Positions 43,926-55,648 of a stretch of 64,000 bases of DNA are shown here, piece after piece. A model generated the notes under the pieces. That model saw nothing but the letters and a program-made list of their open reading frames with translations, had not been told where the DNA came from and did no database searches. The first letter of the stretch is position 1; the number at the start of each line of letters is the position of its first letter. This stretch comes from Hemerocallis citrina (Eukaryota; Streptophyta; Magnoliopsida; Asparagales; Asphodelaceae): contig CM030367.1 of assembly GCA_017893485.1 (NCBI GenBank), forward strand, positions 141,749,089-141,813,088. Reading direction: 5' to 3'. The translations under genes and the position numbers were made by a program.

Positions 43926-45420
43926 TTGGCAGCAAAGATTGATCCGGCAGGTATCGAGGTGGTGCTGCAGGGTTTAGGGGTGTCTTTGGCTCAATTGAGG
44001 CTGCAGTCTTCCTTGAGAGAGAGGATTGTGGAAAGTCAGAGATCAGATTCAGAGATTCAGAAGATGTTGCAACAGGTTTCAAAAGGCAAGCTATCAGAAT
44101 TTCGTGTCCAAGATGGAATCCTTTGGATGGGTGAGAGGTTGTGTGTTCCAGATAATGCAGATTTAAGAGAGAGTATCTTGCAGGAAGCACACAGTACCTT
44201 GTTGTCAGTACATCCTGGAGGCACAAAGATGTACAGGGATATCAAGCAGCATTTTTGGTGGTCTGGTATGAAAAGGGATGTGGCAGATTTCGTGGCAAGG
44301 TGTCTGACTTGTCAGCAGATCAAAGCAGAAAATCAGAGACCTGGAGATTTGTTACTGCTGTTGCCTATTTCGGAGTGAAAATGGGAGAATATCAGTATGG
44401 ATTTCATCACAGTTTTGCCGAGGAGTTCGAAGGGCAATGACTCGATTTGGGTTATTGTGGACCATTTGACTAAGTCGGCTCACTTTCTAGCCATGAAGAT
44501 TACTTGGTTGATGGAGAAATTGGCTGAGTTGTACATTGGTGAAATTGTGAGACTTCATAGAGTTCCTGTATCGATTGTATCCGACAGAGATGCAAGGTTC
44601 ACTTCAAGGGTTTGGAAGAGCCTACAAGCAGCTTTAGGCACCAGAACTGATTTCAGTACCGCTTTTCATCCGTCTGAGGGTGAATCGAGTGTTGGAATAT
44701 ATGTTGAGGGCTTGTGTTATGGATTTCGGTGGTAGTTGGGAAAGATACTTGGCATTGGTTGAGTTTGCTTATAACAATAGTTACCATGCGAGTGTCGGGA
44801 TGGCACCGTATGAGGCTTTGTACGGGCGGAGGTGTAGGACACCAGTTTGTTGGTACGAGGTTGGCGAGAGGCAGATGTTTGGTCCTGAGATCGTGCAGTA
44901 GACGTCGGAGCAGATTGAGCTGATTCGCAAGAGGTTAGTCGAGGCTCAGAGTCGGCAGAAGAGTTATGCTGATACTCGACAAAGAGACTTGGAGTTTGAG
45001 GTTGGGGATGCAGTTTTTCTGAAGGTGTCTCCGACCAAAGGAGTAATCAGGTTTGGTAAGGGAGGCAAGTTGGCGCCAAGGTATATTGGGCCATACAGTA
45101 TCATGAAGCGGATTGGCAAGACAGCGCATAGGTTCAAGCTTCCAGAGGAGTTGGCACAAGTGCATGATGTCTTCCATGTGTCATTGTTGAGGAAGTATGT
45201 GCCAGATCAGAATCATCAGTTGGTAGAGATTCCTGAAGATCTACAGGTGAACATGAGTTACAAGGAACAGCCCGTTGAGATCGTTGACCGTAGGGAGAAA
45301 GTTCTTAGGAGCAAGGTGATACCTATGGTCAAGGTGCTGTGGAGGAATCAGCAGTTCGAGGAGGCTACTTGGGAGCCCGAGGATCGCATGCAGAAGGATT
45401 TCCCTGAGCTTTTTGTATGA
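43926..45420 (+). pseudogene. Element B integrase with GPY/F and chromodomain-like end
   Basis: Zinc module: [20 protein letters not shown], then CLTCQQIKA (HHCC intact). A stop follows PISE at 44376. Core: [20 protein letters not shown] (first Asp), [19 protein letters not shown] (second Asp), then a shift around FHPSEGESS where the QTDGQSER segment with the catalytic Glu should be. The frame resumes with [20 protein letters not shown] and FAYNNSYHASVGMAPYEALY, a stop at 44899 (VQ*TSEQ), then EFEVGDAVFLKVSPTKGVIR, LAPRYIGPYSIMKRIGK, HVSLLRKYVPD and the tail VIPMVKVLWRN, EEATWEPEDRM (chromodomain-like). It ends at 45420. It inserts cDNA into the host genome in intact relatives. Confidence 0.92.
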
Positions 45421-45606
45421 ATGTATTTTCTTTCATGTGATTGTAATTCTTTGAATGATCGTACCATTGATTGAGTTATAAGCCTTCTATTTTGATTATG
45501 TTGTCATATGCAATTGTTTGGACTATGTTTTCATTTATGAGATATTGTTCTCCTTGTTGGCATGTTGTTTGGACTCATTAGTAGTAGTTCTGAGGAAAGA
45601 ACTCTT

Positions 45607-45621
45607 CTAAGGAGAGAGTGA
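45607..45621 (+). other. Polypurine tract of element B
   Basis: CTAAGGAGAGAGTGA directly before TGTAGA of the 3' LTR. Element A has the equivalent CTAAGGAGGGAG. Confidence 0.85.
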
Positions 45622-48511
45622 TGTAGATTCCCGTATTTTTTAAATATTATTTTAAAGGTTATAAATGAAATAAAATGATTTTTTTGAGAATTCATAAATA
45701 CTTTCTGAAAATATATCTTTTACACGTGCAAAATACGTGCAAATATTTTCTTGAAAAGTTCAAAAGCCAAAATTATTTTATGGAAAATCATTATTTATTA
45801 TTTGGGATTTATTTATAATTTTTCCAGATTTTCTGAAATTAATCGGATCTATTTGCAAATTTTGAGAAAAGAATGATCTTTTTGCAAATTTGTCATTTTG
45901 AAGGGTGAAAGTGCAAAATTTATTTTCTGGACTTTTGAACAGTACCGGTTGAGATTAATGAGTACATTTTACTTTTAAATCCTGATTTAAATGATTTTTT
46001 TATTGAGTTTCCAAGAATAGAGATCTATATATGTAAAGTTGTATTTCAAGGGGGGTATCTTGCAAAAGTGTTTGGAAAACCCTAAACTTCTTATACCGGG
46101 TATTTAAAAGAAAATGCAGCCGTCATTCACTGCACAACATAAAATTATTGTGATTTTTAGGAGGATTTTGGATCTCGCGAAGGAGAGGATTCTTATCAAG
46201 GTTTCTTCATTCTAAGGTGAGTGATGTAAATTTGTTTTGTTATTTTGTTTTATGTATGTGAGTGACGTGTTGTTTTGCTTTGTGTATGTTTTATGTGAGT
46301 AATGTAATTGTTTTGTTTGTCCTTTGAGTTTTATATGTGAATAATGTAATTGATTGGTTGATTTGTTTATGTATGTGAGTAGTATAATTTGGTTGTTGAT
46401 CTATGATTGTTTTGATTAATCTTGGATGTCGAATTTATTTGCTAGAAAGCATGTTTAGGATTTGAATATGATTATGACAATAATGGATTGGATGGATGAA
46501 CAATTGGATCTTGTGATTACAAATCGGATTTTTGGTTATGAGTTGCGGAAGAAATTTAGTGTTGAGAAATTTTAATGGAAGAATTATGAATTAAGAATAT
46601 GAAAATTGAAGTTTTGAGAAATTGGATGATTTGAGGAAATGTATCCAAACTGGGGATTCTTTGAGATTGACGTTTTTTTTATCTGAACACAAATTATTTC
46701 AGTGAGCAATGAATTTTTAAGAAAACTCTAATTTTGATTATCGTGTACAACCAAAACTATGCAGTCTGTAGGCCGACAGTCGACTGGCATGACCTTTCAG
46801 TCGACTGGTACGACCCGGCTGCTATGATCTTTAGTTTCCTTGAAAATCCGTTCTGGACAGTCGACTTAGACCCTTTTCAGTCGACTGGCACACTTAGAAT
46901 TTATTTTTCAAAGTTAGCGTAGATTTTTCTCTGGTAAGTCGACTTATGACTTTCGCAAGTCGACTTATAACACTTAGAATATTTTCTTAAAAGATTTCTG
47001 AAATTTCTCTCTGGTAAGTCGACTTATGACTTCTATAAGTCAACTTAAATTCTCTGGTAAGCCGACTTATGACTTCTATAAGTCAACTTAAAATACTCTG
47101 GTAAGTCGACTTATGACTTTTATAAGTCAACTTATAACACTTAGCTTATTTTCTTAAAATCATGGAACATTCTTTCTGGACAGTCGACTTATGCTTACTA
47201 TAGTCGACTGGTACTGATGTATTTTTATATTTATGAAGGTTCTTCCAAATGGTTTATTCTCTAGATATTTTGATCTATAACTACTTATGCCTTATCTTCT
47301 ATTGAACTTATGTTTTCAAGATGTTAAGTTGAGCAGTTTATGAAGTAAGATTGGTTGAGATATTTGAGTTTGAGTCTCTAGAGGGGGGGTGTGATCCTAG
47401 TATACCGGCGGTTGAGTTCATTATGTTTGGGCCTGTCGAGGCATTTTAGTTGTTCAGTTGTTGAGTTAAGTCAGGTAGGGTACACCAACTCTAGGAGATT
47501 CGTTAAGTAATTAAATAACCCAAAAATGATAAAGACAGACACTAGTGGTGATATGATGAACGGGAACATGGATTATGGACCTCAGTATGACTTTCGGTGT
47601 GGGATTGATCCCCGGAATTATCCAAGTGTGAGTGAAATAGTCTTCAGAATTACCTGTGGTGTGGGATTGATCTCCGGAATTATCGGGGTCGAGGCGATGC
47701 ACATGTGGTATTCGTGTGATGAGGTCATTGCTTACGATGTGAGATAATCCTCGGAATTATCCAGGTGTGAGTAAAATAGTCTCCGGAATTACTTGTGGTG
47801 TGGGATTTATCTCTGGAATTATCGGGGCATGGGCTAATACTCACAGTTTACCTTTATCTCGTAGTAGTCATCGTGTTAGGATTAGTTGCATAGCAGGGAT
47901 TGAACCCTATAATGTGGAGACGTTAAGGGCTTGCACTGAACCTATGTAGAGTGGGATGCATAGACTTCGACAAGTACGCATTAGAGAGTCCGCATATAGA
48001 ATTTGTGTTTTCTTGACTTGGTTTTATGCATGTGGTTTCCTGTTTTCTACATTTGACACTTAGTTTAGTTTCACTTGTAATTTACATGTTTTCTTGCTAC
48101 GTCATATTTTATGTATTCTTGTTTATTACATGTTGTTTAAGAATCAGTGCTTAATGTTCATTTATGTTGTTTGTTTTTATGTCACTCACACCTTTATGGC
48201 TGACCCCTTTAGTTTTGGGTGTTAGGATTATCTCTAGCCTCATATTTACAGGTTGTTGCTTAGAGCTCGGATTTGGATGCTTGAGTTCAATTTATATAGT
48301 GACTCATGTAATTGTAAAGTGTTGTAAAGAGAAGAGTTTATAATTTTGTGATTTGAGATGTATTGTATTCCGCTGTGCTATGTAAAAGACTATTGTAATA
48401 AAAGTTGAAAATTTATTGGTATTTGGTTGTGTTTAATATTACATTGAAGTTGATGCTGCGATTGTGCCACGTATTTTCTATGATCTTATATTTGAAATTC
48501 GAGGCGCTACA
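45622..48511 (+). repeat. 3' LTR of element B (2,890 bp)
   Basis: Direct repeat of 37843-40730 with scattered substitutions, mostly transitions. Ends GGCGCTACA, followed by the target duplication GATTT. Confidence 0.93.
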
Positions 48512-48818
48512 GATTTAATCAAATTCATATAAGTTATCATATGAACAAATGTATATAGGATATGTAGATTACCAAGAGAACTCGATTATGCAAGTAAGAA
48601 AGGTTCTAATAGGAAACAAACTTATTATTACGAAAAATCTTCATAGCTAGCGATGACGATGTCAAGCAATCCGTTCCCGAACTCTAATAAGTAGCTTGTA
48701 TCCCATCACTTAGTGGAACAAAATTATCAAATAACCTCCTTAAGCAATCCAAGAAATAAAACTTCTACATATATGTATTTATTAGAGTATATGGAAGATA
48801 TAAATTACAATTAATATT
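48512..48818. other. Short non-repetitive spacer
   Basis: About 300 bp between two LTR elements, presumably host sequence continuous with the DNA left of 37843. No coding signal. Confidence 0.5.
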
Positions 48819-48951
48819 TGTAATGCCCTTGCCCCTAACTCAGATAATTTATACAATTTATAAGGCAAATTAGATACTATGTAGTACAACTACCCACCAC
48901 AGGCTGCCTCTCAAAAGGTGGTTAACCGGATTGGTGACTCTTGATCATAGG

Positions 48952-49007
<56 letters not shown>

Positions 49008-49228
49008 CAATCTTCCGATATGGGACATTTATATATACTTTACCTCTTTCCCGAGTAAACAATGTTAAGTCCACGTCACCTAGTGTTGACCGAAGTCAAC
49101 ATCTCAACAATACAGCATACATGCTGTTCATTCCATCACGTGGGCCACCAACATCATATCACATTTTCAACATATATTACCAAAATGCCAAAGCCATATT
49201 TCAAATAGTCAACATATACTTTCATTTC

Positions 49229-49230
<2 letters not shown>

Positions 49231-49305
<75 letters not shown>
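49231..49305. repeat. (CA)n(TA)n microsatellite in left LTR
   Basis: About 58 bp of CA followed by TA; the equivalent site in the right LTR is (TA)n, so it arose after insertion. Confidence 0.95.
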
Positions 49306-50005
49306 TTAACACGGGGTGTTACAGACCCCGTGTTACAGACACCCCCCCTTCAGAAATCAGGGTCCTCGCTGAGCACGGGCATGCACAATCTAGTGCAGGA
49401 TTTCTTTTTTAGCCGTTGTAGAGCATCTACTCTTTTATCTGCCCGATTATTCATGATCCCAGAGTACACCGCCCAATCAATTATAATCTCGGATTTTAAT
49501 TGAGATTAAGCTTCACCACAATCCTAGAGTACACCGTCTGACTGGGTCTATAGTCCCGGAGTACAACGCCCAACTACATGCTCCACACTCGGTGTCAAAA
49601 GTCGGCTCTGATACCATTTGTAACGTCCCTATCCCTAGCTAAGACAATTTATACAATTTATAAGACAAATTAGATGCTATGTAGTACAACTGCCCACCAC
49701 AGGCTGCCTCTCAAAAGGTGGTTAACCGGATTGGTGACTCTTGATCATAGGCTATATTATATATATTATTATATTATATCAATTTTCCGATATGGGACAT
49801 TTATATGTACTTTACCTCTTTCCCAGGTGAACAATGTTAAGTCCACGTCACCTAGTGTTGACCGAAGTCAACATCTCAACAATACAGCATACATGTTGTT
49901 CATTCCATCACGTGGGCCACTAACATCATATCACATTTTCAACATATATTACCAAAATGCCAAAGCCATATTTCAAATAGTCAACATATACTTTCATATA
50001 CTTTT

Positions 50006-50070
<65 letters not shown>

Positions 50071-50072
<2 letters not shown>

Positions 50073-50452
50073 AAAATGCTAATATGAGATGGTGAGATGG
50101 GTGAGATGAAAATAAATTTTGGGAGATGAGCGATTTGAATCATCCAAATCTTGATCACACCGTTCACATCATTCTACATATCATGTAGATGGTGTGTACA
50201 AAATTTCAAACGATTTGGAGACCTCTGGCCTATCCAAGCGTTCAAATAAATGCATATATATGTATTTCACATCATCTTCATGAAGTGTTGAACGCTTTGA
50301 TGCGAAGGCTAGAGGCCTCCAAATGGCTTAAAATTTTGTACACACCATCTAAATGATATTTAGAATGATGTGAACGGTGTGATCAAGATTTGGATGATTC
50401 AAATCGCCCATCTCACAAAAAAACACTCCATCTCACCATCTCATAATAGCAT
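50071..50452. mobile_element. Foldback MITE inside TA microsatellite of the LTR
   Basis: Begins GGAAAATGCTAATATGAGAT and ends with the inverse (CCATCTCACCATCTCATAAT then AGCAT). The halves are inverted copies almost to the centre (GATTTGAATCATCCAAATC left, GATTTGGATGATTCAAATC right; GTGTGTACAAAATTT left, AAATTTTGTACACACC-like right). It folds into one hairpin of about 170-bp stem. Non-coding. The left side abuts (TA)n at 50010-50070; the right side abuts (CT)n(TA)n. Confidence 0.85.
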
Positions 50453-50455
50453 GAC

Positions 50456-50567
<112 letters not shown>

Positions 50568-50586
50568 CACGGGGTGTTACAATATT

Positions 50587-51230
50587 AGCTGATTAATATG
50601 TTTCTGATGTTGATTCTTTTTCATTTGAGAGTGAAGGATTTAAGAGGAAAGACTCAATTTGAGAGGGAAAGCAGTTGAGAAGCACACACGGTGGAGAAGG
50701 AGATAGCGGAGTACATATAGGAGGAGTCCGAGAAGAGCCACAACCCCACCTAGCACTGCATTGTCAGCCCAACTTCAGTAATTATTTGATTTTTTTTTTC
50801 TCTTTGGTTTCTATTGAATAATTTATGGAATGATGTTGGTTGGATTGGAAATGTGAATTTGTTGTTATATAGATTTGTCATCTTTTGATTTTATTGTGAT
50901 TGAAATAATTAAGAGGCATCTCTAAATTTACGGACCTTGGGCTTACCTATGTCTTGGTGTTGTGTTAGCGTTGAATAGTCACCTCCGTCCAATTAAGACT
51001 TTTAGTATAAGAACTAAAGTTAATGTGAATGTACGATAGTATGTAAATAATAATAAAAAAATATGAATTGATGAAATCTCACTTAGTTGTTTCAAAAAAT
51101 ATGACCAAAATCCAAACAAGAGTAGCATATGTAATTAAATAAGATAAACTAAAAAAGAAACACAATACATATCATCATTGTATTGTTTGAGTTCCATATA
51201 ATATTATGAGTCTGTCAAAATTATTTTAGT
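50587..51230. other. Non-coding sequence, possible body of a Helitron ending at 51258
   Basis: No coding signal. It lies immediately upstream of a Helitron-type 3' terminus; a matching 5' TC end could not be fixed. Confidence 0.4.
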
Positions 51231-51258
51231 CTGTGCAATCTGCACAGGGTAACACTAG
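51231..51258 (+). mobile_element. Helitron 3' terminus
   Basis: CTGTGCA-ATC-TGCACAG hairpin, a 7-base spacer (GGTAACA) and CTAG, followed by T. These are the canonical signs of a Helitron 3' end. The same hairpin type ends each unit of the array that follows. Confidence 0.7.
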
Positions 51259-52620
51259 TATATTATGCTTAGACCAATTTGTCAATGATTTTTCTCCTTT
51301 TTTTAAATAAAAAAAGGAGAGAATGTAGGAGGCAGCCACTCACATTTTCTGCATCCAAATTTTCAACTTGAATATTAAACCTAAAAAATCGTGTAATATT
51401 GTATATATATTATTAGATGAATTTTTAAAAAATATTTTGCTATTTCCTCATCTTCTAAAAATTATGTGCAATATTGCATATGATTATACTACATACTAGT
51501 CTATATAATATATTATGCTAAACCATTCATGTCCAGGAATTTTTAAATTTTAATTTTTTAAATAAAAAAGGAGAGCAAATGTAGGAGGCAACTACACACT
51601 ATTTCTCCATCCAAATTTTGAAATGGAATCCTATAGTATACCTTAATCAAACCTAAAGAATCGTGCAATAATGTATATATGTTATTAAATGATTTTTTCA
51701 AAAAATAATTTAATTAATTTTCTCATTTTAAAAAAATTTGTGCAATATTGTACATGTTTATACTATCTACACAATATATTATATGCTAAGACCACTTTTG
51801 ATCTAAAAAAAAAAAAATCTCCTTTTTTTTCTTTTCAATTTAAAAAAAAAACTCAAATGTAGGAGGTTATAAGCAGTGTCAAAAAAATCAAATACCTTGA
51901 ACCGACCTGAACCCGACATTGGACGAGAACCAACCTAATCAATTGCGGGTAGGGTCCGGGTCCTATAATAGGACTCGTTCATATTTTTCACATCGGATCT
52001 GAGTCCGCTCAAAATAGACCCGACCCGGACAAAAAAAACAAACCCTAACCTCCCAATTTAAAAAAAAAATCCTAATTTCCAAAAAGTAAACAACAAGGAG
52101 AAGAAACAAAGTAGCAACCCCGACCTCCCTCTCTTGCCTATCTCCAGCCGCTCGATGCCGACGCTGCCAGCTGCCCAACATCGTTAAACCCGCTCACCAC
52201 TTCCCGTACACCGCTACCTGGACCCGACAGATAGTATTTTTTAATAGGACTCGAACCCGTTTCTCACGAGGAACGGGTCTCGGTTCAATATTTGAAATCG
52301 TAGAGGAACGGTCCGAGTCCGGTAGTGCCCGACTCGACCCAACCGACTCGATACCGATGCTAGAGGTAACCCCCCACATGAATCATATCTGTAAATCAAA
52401 CCTAAAAATATTGCAATATTGGATACATGTTATTAGATAATTTTTGTAAAATTTTTTAAATTTTCTCATTTTTGAAAATTCTGTTCAATATTGCACAGGA
52501 TTATACTTGTTTATATTATAAAAATAGGTCTAACCCCTCTCTCCTTTCTCTATTTTGAAATAGAGAAATGATAGTCAAAGTATGAATTCCAATCTAAATT
52601 AACATGTGCAATCCGCACAT
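51259..52620 (+). repeat. Head-to-tail array of Helitron-like units
   Basis: Units at about 51259-51499, 51500-51770, 51771-52514 (interrupted by an insert) and 52515-52620 share the order: TATAATATATTATGCTAA start, GGAGAG...AATGTAGGAGG, CATCCAAATTTT, AAACCTAAA, GTTATTA, and an end hairpin of the type GTGCAATATTGCA followed by ATTATACTACATACTAG or a decayed form. At 51496-51500 the end CTAG is joined directly to TCTATATAATATATT, an ideal Helitron 3'/5' junction. Confidence 0.6.
51875..52367. mobile_element. Insert in third array unit, possible hAT-like non-autonomous element
   Basis: Begins near CAGTGTCAAAAAAATC and is rich in GACCCGACCCGG / GGGTCCGGGT motifs, as in the hAT element at 22.9-25.6 kb. 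It interrupts the AATGTAGGAGG...AAACCTAAA order of the array unit. A clean right terminus and target duplication were not found. Confidence 0.4.
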
Positions 52621-53749
52621 TTTTATAAAAGAAGAAAAACAAAAAACAAAAACAAAAACAAAACCAAACCCCAAACCCTCTCAACCACCTCTTCATCTCT
52701 CACTCTCAAAATCCAAATCCTACCCAACCTACGCCACTCGCTGCCCCATCTCCCCATGCTGCTCGCCGCACACTCACGCTACATCTCGCCTTCCGCTAGC
52801 CAACCCCTCACGCTGCTCGACACACCCTCTCACCTTGTAGGTTGCACACTGCATCTCTTCGTCCTTTTCAAGCTCCAAACTGCCAATGATGCCAAACTGC
52901 CAATGATGCCTCTCTCTCTCTCTCTTCTTCCTGCCCCCCCCCCCCCCCGGCTTGAACTAATTTTCAACTTCTAGGGCTTCCTCTCTAAGTTTTGATCCAT
53001 GTTTTTAATAATTAAATCATTGAAATTAAATTTCAAGAAATCAAGAAACCTCTATAATTTTAAAAAATTGGAAAAACCCTAATTTATTTTTCCATATTAG
53101 AAAAGGTTAATAGTAATAATTTTTTACATTAATTTTTTCTTTTCTTCTATGGTTAATGGTAATACATTATTGCATGCTACTGCAAACGGCCTTCGTTTGA
53201 AATGGGCAATAGTTGCTTACAATTCAAATAAATGTGTTGCTTACTATGAGTCTCTACATTGTTCTTTCATCTTGATTTATAGGTTCTTGATAAATTTGTG
53301 GTTGTTCTGGTTGTGTTCGACAATTGTATGTTAAGGGTCGTGTGTTAACTTTTAGAAACACATACACCATCTGTTTGTTTAAGTGCCTCATTGAACTATA
53401 CGTCTATAACACTATTGGTAAATTTTGGGTACAATAAGCTAATTTTGTATTTCAGTCGGAGATGTTCCTTATATAAGAGATGGTGCATCAAACCCATATT
53501 AACTTGGGCAAGTAAAGTCTGGATCTTTGAACCACTTAGTCTCGTACCTTAAAGCACGTTCGTGGTCACATGATAGTTTTGTGCAACTTAGGCAGATATG
53601 TAAAATGCTCAGTTATTACTTACTAGTATAAAGTTAAAATTAGGGCAAGCAGTGAATAGCTTAAATTGGTAGGATTGCAGAAAATTTGGTATTTGTATGA
53701 AGTTTGTTAGGTTAGCTTCATTCAAAGAATTTGGTGGTGTCATTAATGG
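52621..53749. other. AT-rich non-coding region
   Basis: Contains a poly-C run near 52937 and CT-rich sequence near 52913. Open frames here are low-complexity (Ser/Pro/Leu) and match no family I know. No splice-consistent gene. Confidence 0.45.
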
Positions 53750-54018
53750 TGTGTGTCATTATGTTCGTTGGTGAATTTGTATACAAGTTACTGTACATTA
53801 CACATGATACTAAGAAATGCTTATCATTGTCCAAAATATGTTTGTGTTGGTCTTAGGAGTGCTACTACTTCTTAAGGAATACATATGATTCTTTAGTTTA
53901 CTCGAAACAGGTCATGTTGTTTTTTTTTGTATTTACTGTTTCCAAATTTGCAGTAAGAAGATCAAGTAAAAAATGTCACAGGTTCAAATCCTTTCCTGGA
54001 AATTAGTCACTACCTAAG

Positions 54019-54147
54019 CCACAGAAGATGCTTTTTGGCCCGTTGCATACCTTGATCCACTACTGTACGAATAGCATTTAAAGCAGCTGCTTGAGCAGCA
54101 TAGGGCTTTCGTCCCTTTTCATGCGCAAGTTGTTTCAACCCGGCCTA
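54019..54147 (-). pseudogene. rps11: Plastid-type rps11 fragment (nuclear plastid DNA)
   Basis: The minus strand reads AGLKQLAHEKGRKPYAAQAA then ALNAIRTVVDQGMQRA. Small-subunit protein S11 of chloroplasts has the segment 'FAAQTAA-NAIRTVVDQGMQRA' in its central rRNA-binding region. About 25 residues align; both sides diverge and no start or end of the gene is present. It is best read as an old plastid DNA insertion or a piece of one. A nuclear or mitochondrial S11 gene as the source is less likely because the TVVDQGMQRA wording is plastid-like. Confidence 0.6.
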
Positions 54148-54249
54148 ATAAGGCTCAGTATGTAAAACTATTATTCATTAGGGGGAATGAATTTACAGTG
54201 ACATTGTTCTGCAAGATAATTTAAACAAGACAGTTAACATTGTTTGCAG

Positions 54250-54380
54250 AGTATTATGTGATTGAAAAGTAAATGCATCTTCCTACTATGCGTATGGATG
54301 AGTTGCTTGCGGAGCTTGAGTTCAGTGAAGAGGATGATGCAGAGGGCATGACAACGTATATTCGAGTGGGGAAGTCTCCA
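54250..54380 (+). other. Unrecognised exon fragment, copy 1 (MDELLAELE)
   Basis: After TTTGCAG the frame reads YYVIEK, stop, MHLPTMRMDELLAELEFSEE, DDAEGMTTYIRVG. It is acidic and helix-like and clearly of coding origin. The stop (TAA) sits at the same place in copy 2, so it predates the duplication. Family not recognised. Confidence 0.45.
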
Positions 54381-54808
54381 TTAGAGTTAGTTTCCATATC
54401 ATCATTCTCAAACCTCCAATTCGAAGAAACCCTAATTTTCAATTCCACCAAAATCGCATCCAACATCGCTACTTGTGGAGTTTGAATCGCCAGATCGGCG
54501 TTCATAATCCAAATCGTCGGTGATCTCATCTTCAAAATTATAAAGGTGCGGATTATGTACGATTCATACGAGAACTGCCTTCTAACGCTTAATATTAGGT
54601 AAATTAGGGGTCGATTAGGGTTTCGAATCGTTCAATCACAACCCTAAAGGAGCCATCATTTGTTTTAACTAGGTGTTAAAGCAAATGTTGAGGGTTGTTT
54701 TTTCTTCTTTTTCTTCTCTTATTTTTACCTCAATTTTTGGTTGCATCTTTGTCATAATGAAAAGTATGTTTAACATATTTTTCCTTTTTTTTATCAATAA
54801 ATGAAGTG

Positions 54809-55262
54809 CATGTCATCATGTTTGTTGGTGTATTTGTATACAAGTTACTGTACATTGTACATGATACTAAGAAATATTTATCGTTGTCCAAAATATGTTT
54901 GTGTTGGTCTTAGAAGCGCTACTGCTTCCTAAGGAATACATAGGATTCTTTAGTTTATTCAAAACAGGTTATATTGTTTTTTTGTATTTAGTCAAACCAT
55001 TATTTATTAACATGGGGGCTGTTTGCCTTTGGTAAAGATGGGGAACACCTGCTCTAGAAATAAAGTTATAGTGACATTGTTGTGCAAGACAGTCTAAACA
55101 CGACAGTTAACGTTGTGTTTGCAGAGTATTATGCAAATGGAAAGTAACTGCATATTCCTACTGTGTGTATGGATGAGTTGCTCGCGGAGCTTGAGCTTGG
55201 TGACGAGGATGATGCAGAGGGCATGGCAGAGTATATTCGAGTGGGGGAAGTCTCCAATTGAA
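54809..55262 (+). repeat. Local tandem duplication, copy 2
   Basis: Second copy of the block at 53750-54390; it lacks the rps11-like segment. Confidence 0.8.
55125..55251 (+). other. Unrecognised exon fragment, copy 2
   Basis: Reads EYYANGK, stop, LHIPTVCMDELLAELELGDE, DDAEGMAEYIRVG. It is better preserved than copy 1 in its acidic part. Same unknown family. Confidence 0.45.
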
Positions 55263-55415
55263 TTAGTTTTCATATCATCTTATATGTTTATCCTTCTAAA
55301 CTTTTTATTTCTTACTAGCTTTGTCAATGTGTGAGGTATTTTTGTTGTTGTTTAAATTAGCTTGCTTTCAGACGGGGATGATTATTGTGCTGGATCCAAG
55401 AAATTCAAACGAAAA

Positions 55416-55583
55416 ACTTAACAAAATGGAAGATTTGGTAAGGAGGGAGGTGGCGGAGGACATGGTGAAGCGGACAGAGAGGTGGAGGGGGGTGTTGGAC
55501 TGGGGGATGTCGCGGCTATCGAGGATGGCGAAGACGCGGGAGAGGAGGGAGGAGTGGATGGCTGCATCGGAGAGGGTGTGGAC
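55416..55583 (-). pseudogene. Ankyrin-repeat protein fragment
   Basis: Minus strand frame: VHTLSDAAIHSSLLSRVF, AILDSRDIPQSNTPLHLSVR, then FTMSSATSLLTKSS. The NTPLHLSVR ankyrin core preceded by 'ILDSRDIP' resembles the N terminus of plant ANKRD13-type ankyrin proteins. It is GC-rich (unlike its surroundings), about 56 codons, with no start and no second repeat. It ends about 65 bases before a Helitron. Probably a captured or duplicated exon piece. Confidence 0.5.
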
Positions 55584-55648
55584 ATGGGAGGGGGCCGGGA
55601 GGGGAGGGTCGAGATTAGGTGGGGCAGGCCATGAGTATTGTAGAGATA

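Larger units (their letters stand above)
37843..48511 (+). mobile_element. Ty3 Tekay/Del-like chromovirus B, full length but disabled
   Basis: LTRs 37843-40730 and 45622-48511 start TGTAGA and end GCACTACA or GCGCTACA. The target duplication is GACTT / GATTT (one C-to-T mismatch). PBS TGGTATCAGAGC is at 40736-40747. Order inside: gag, protease, reverse transcriptase, RNase H, integrase, chromodomain-like end, polypurine tract. The LTRs differ at roughly 2% by eye. Coding regions carry about eight stops, most explained by CAG, CAA or TGG hit by C-to-T or G-to-A changes, plus a frameshift in protease and one in integrase. It is the same lineage as element A, opposite strand. Confidence 0.93.
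53750..54390 (+). repeat. Local tandem duplication, copy 1
   Basis: Matches 54809-55262: same ATACAAGTTACTGTACATT, CAAAATATGTTTGTGTTGGT and the exon beginning after TTTGCAG. Copy 1 additionally holds the rps11-like fragment between its two conserved parts. Confidence 0.8.

Noticed and set aside
48941..50087. Two similar plus-strand frames in the small LTR element
   Set aside because: They lie in duplicated LTRs and consist partly of microsatellite; no domain, and similarity is due to the LTR repeat.
52606..52974. 122-codon Ser/Leu/Pro-rich plus frame
   Set aside because: Low complexity over CT-rich and poly-C sequence; no family resemblance.
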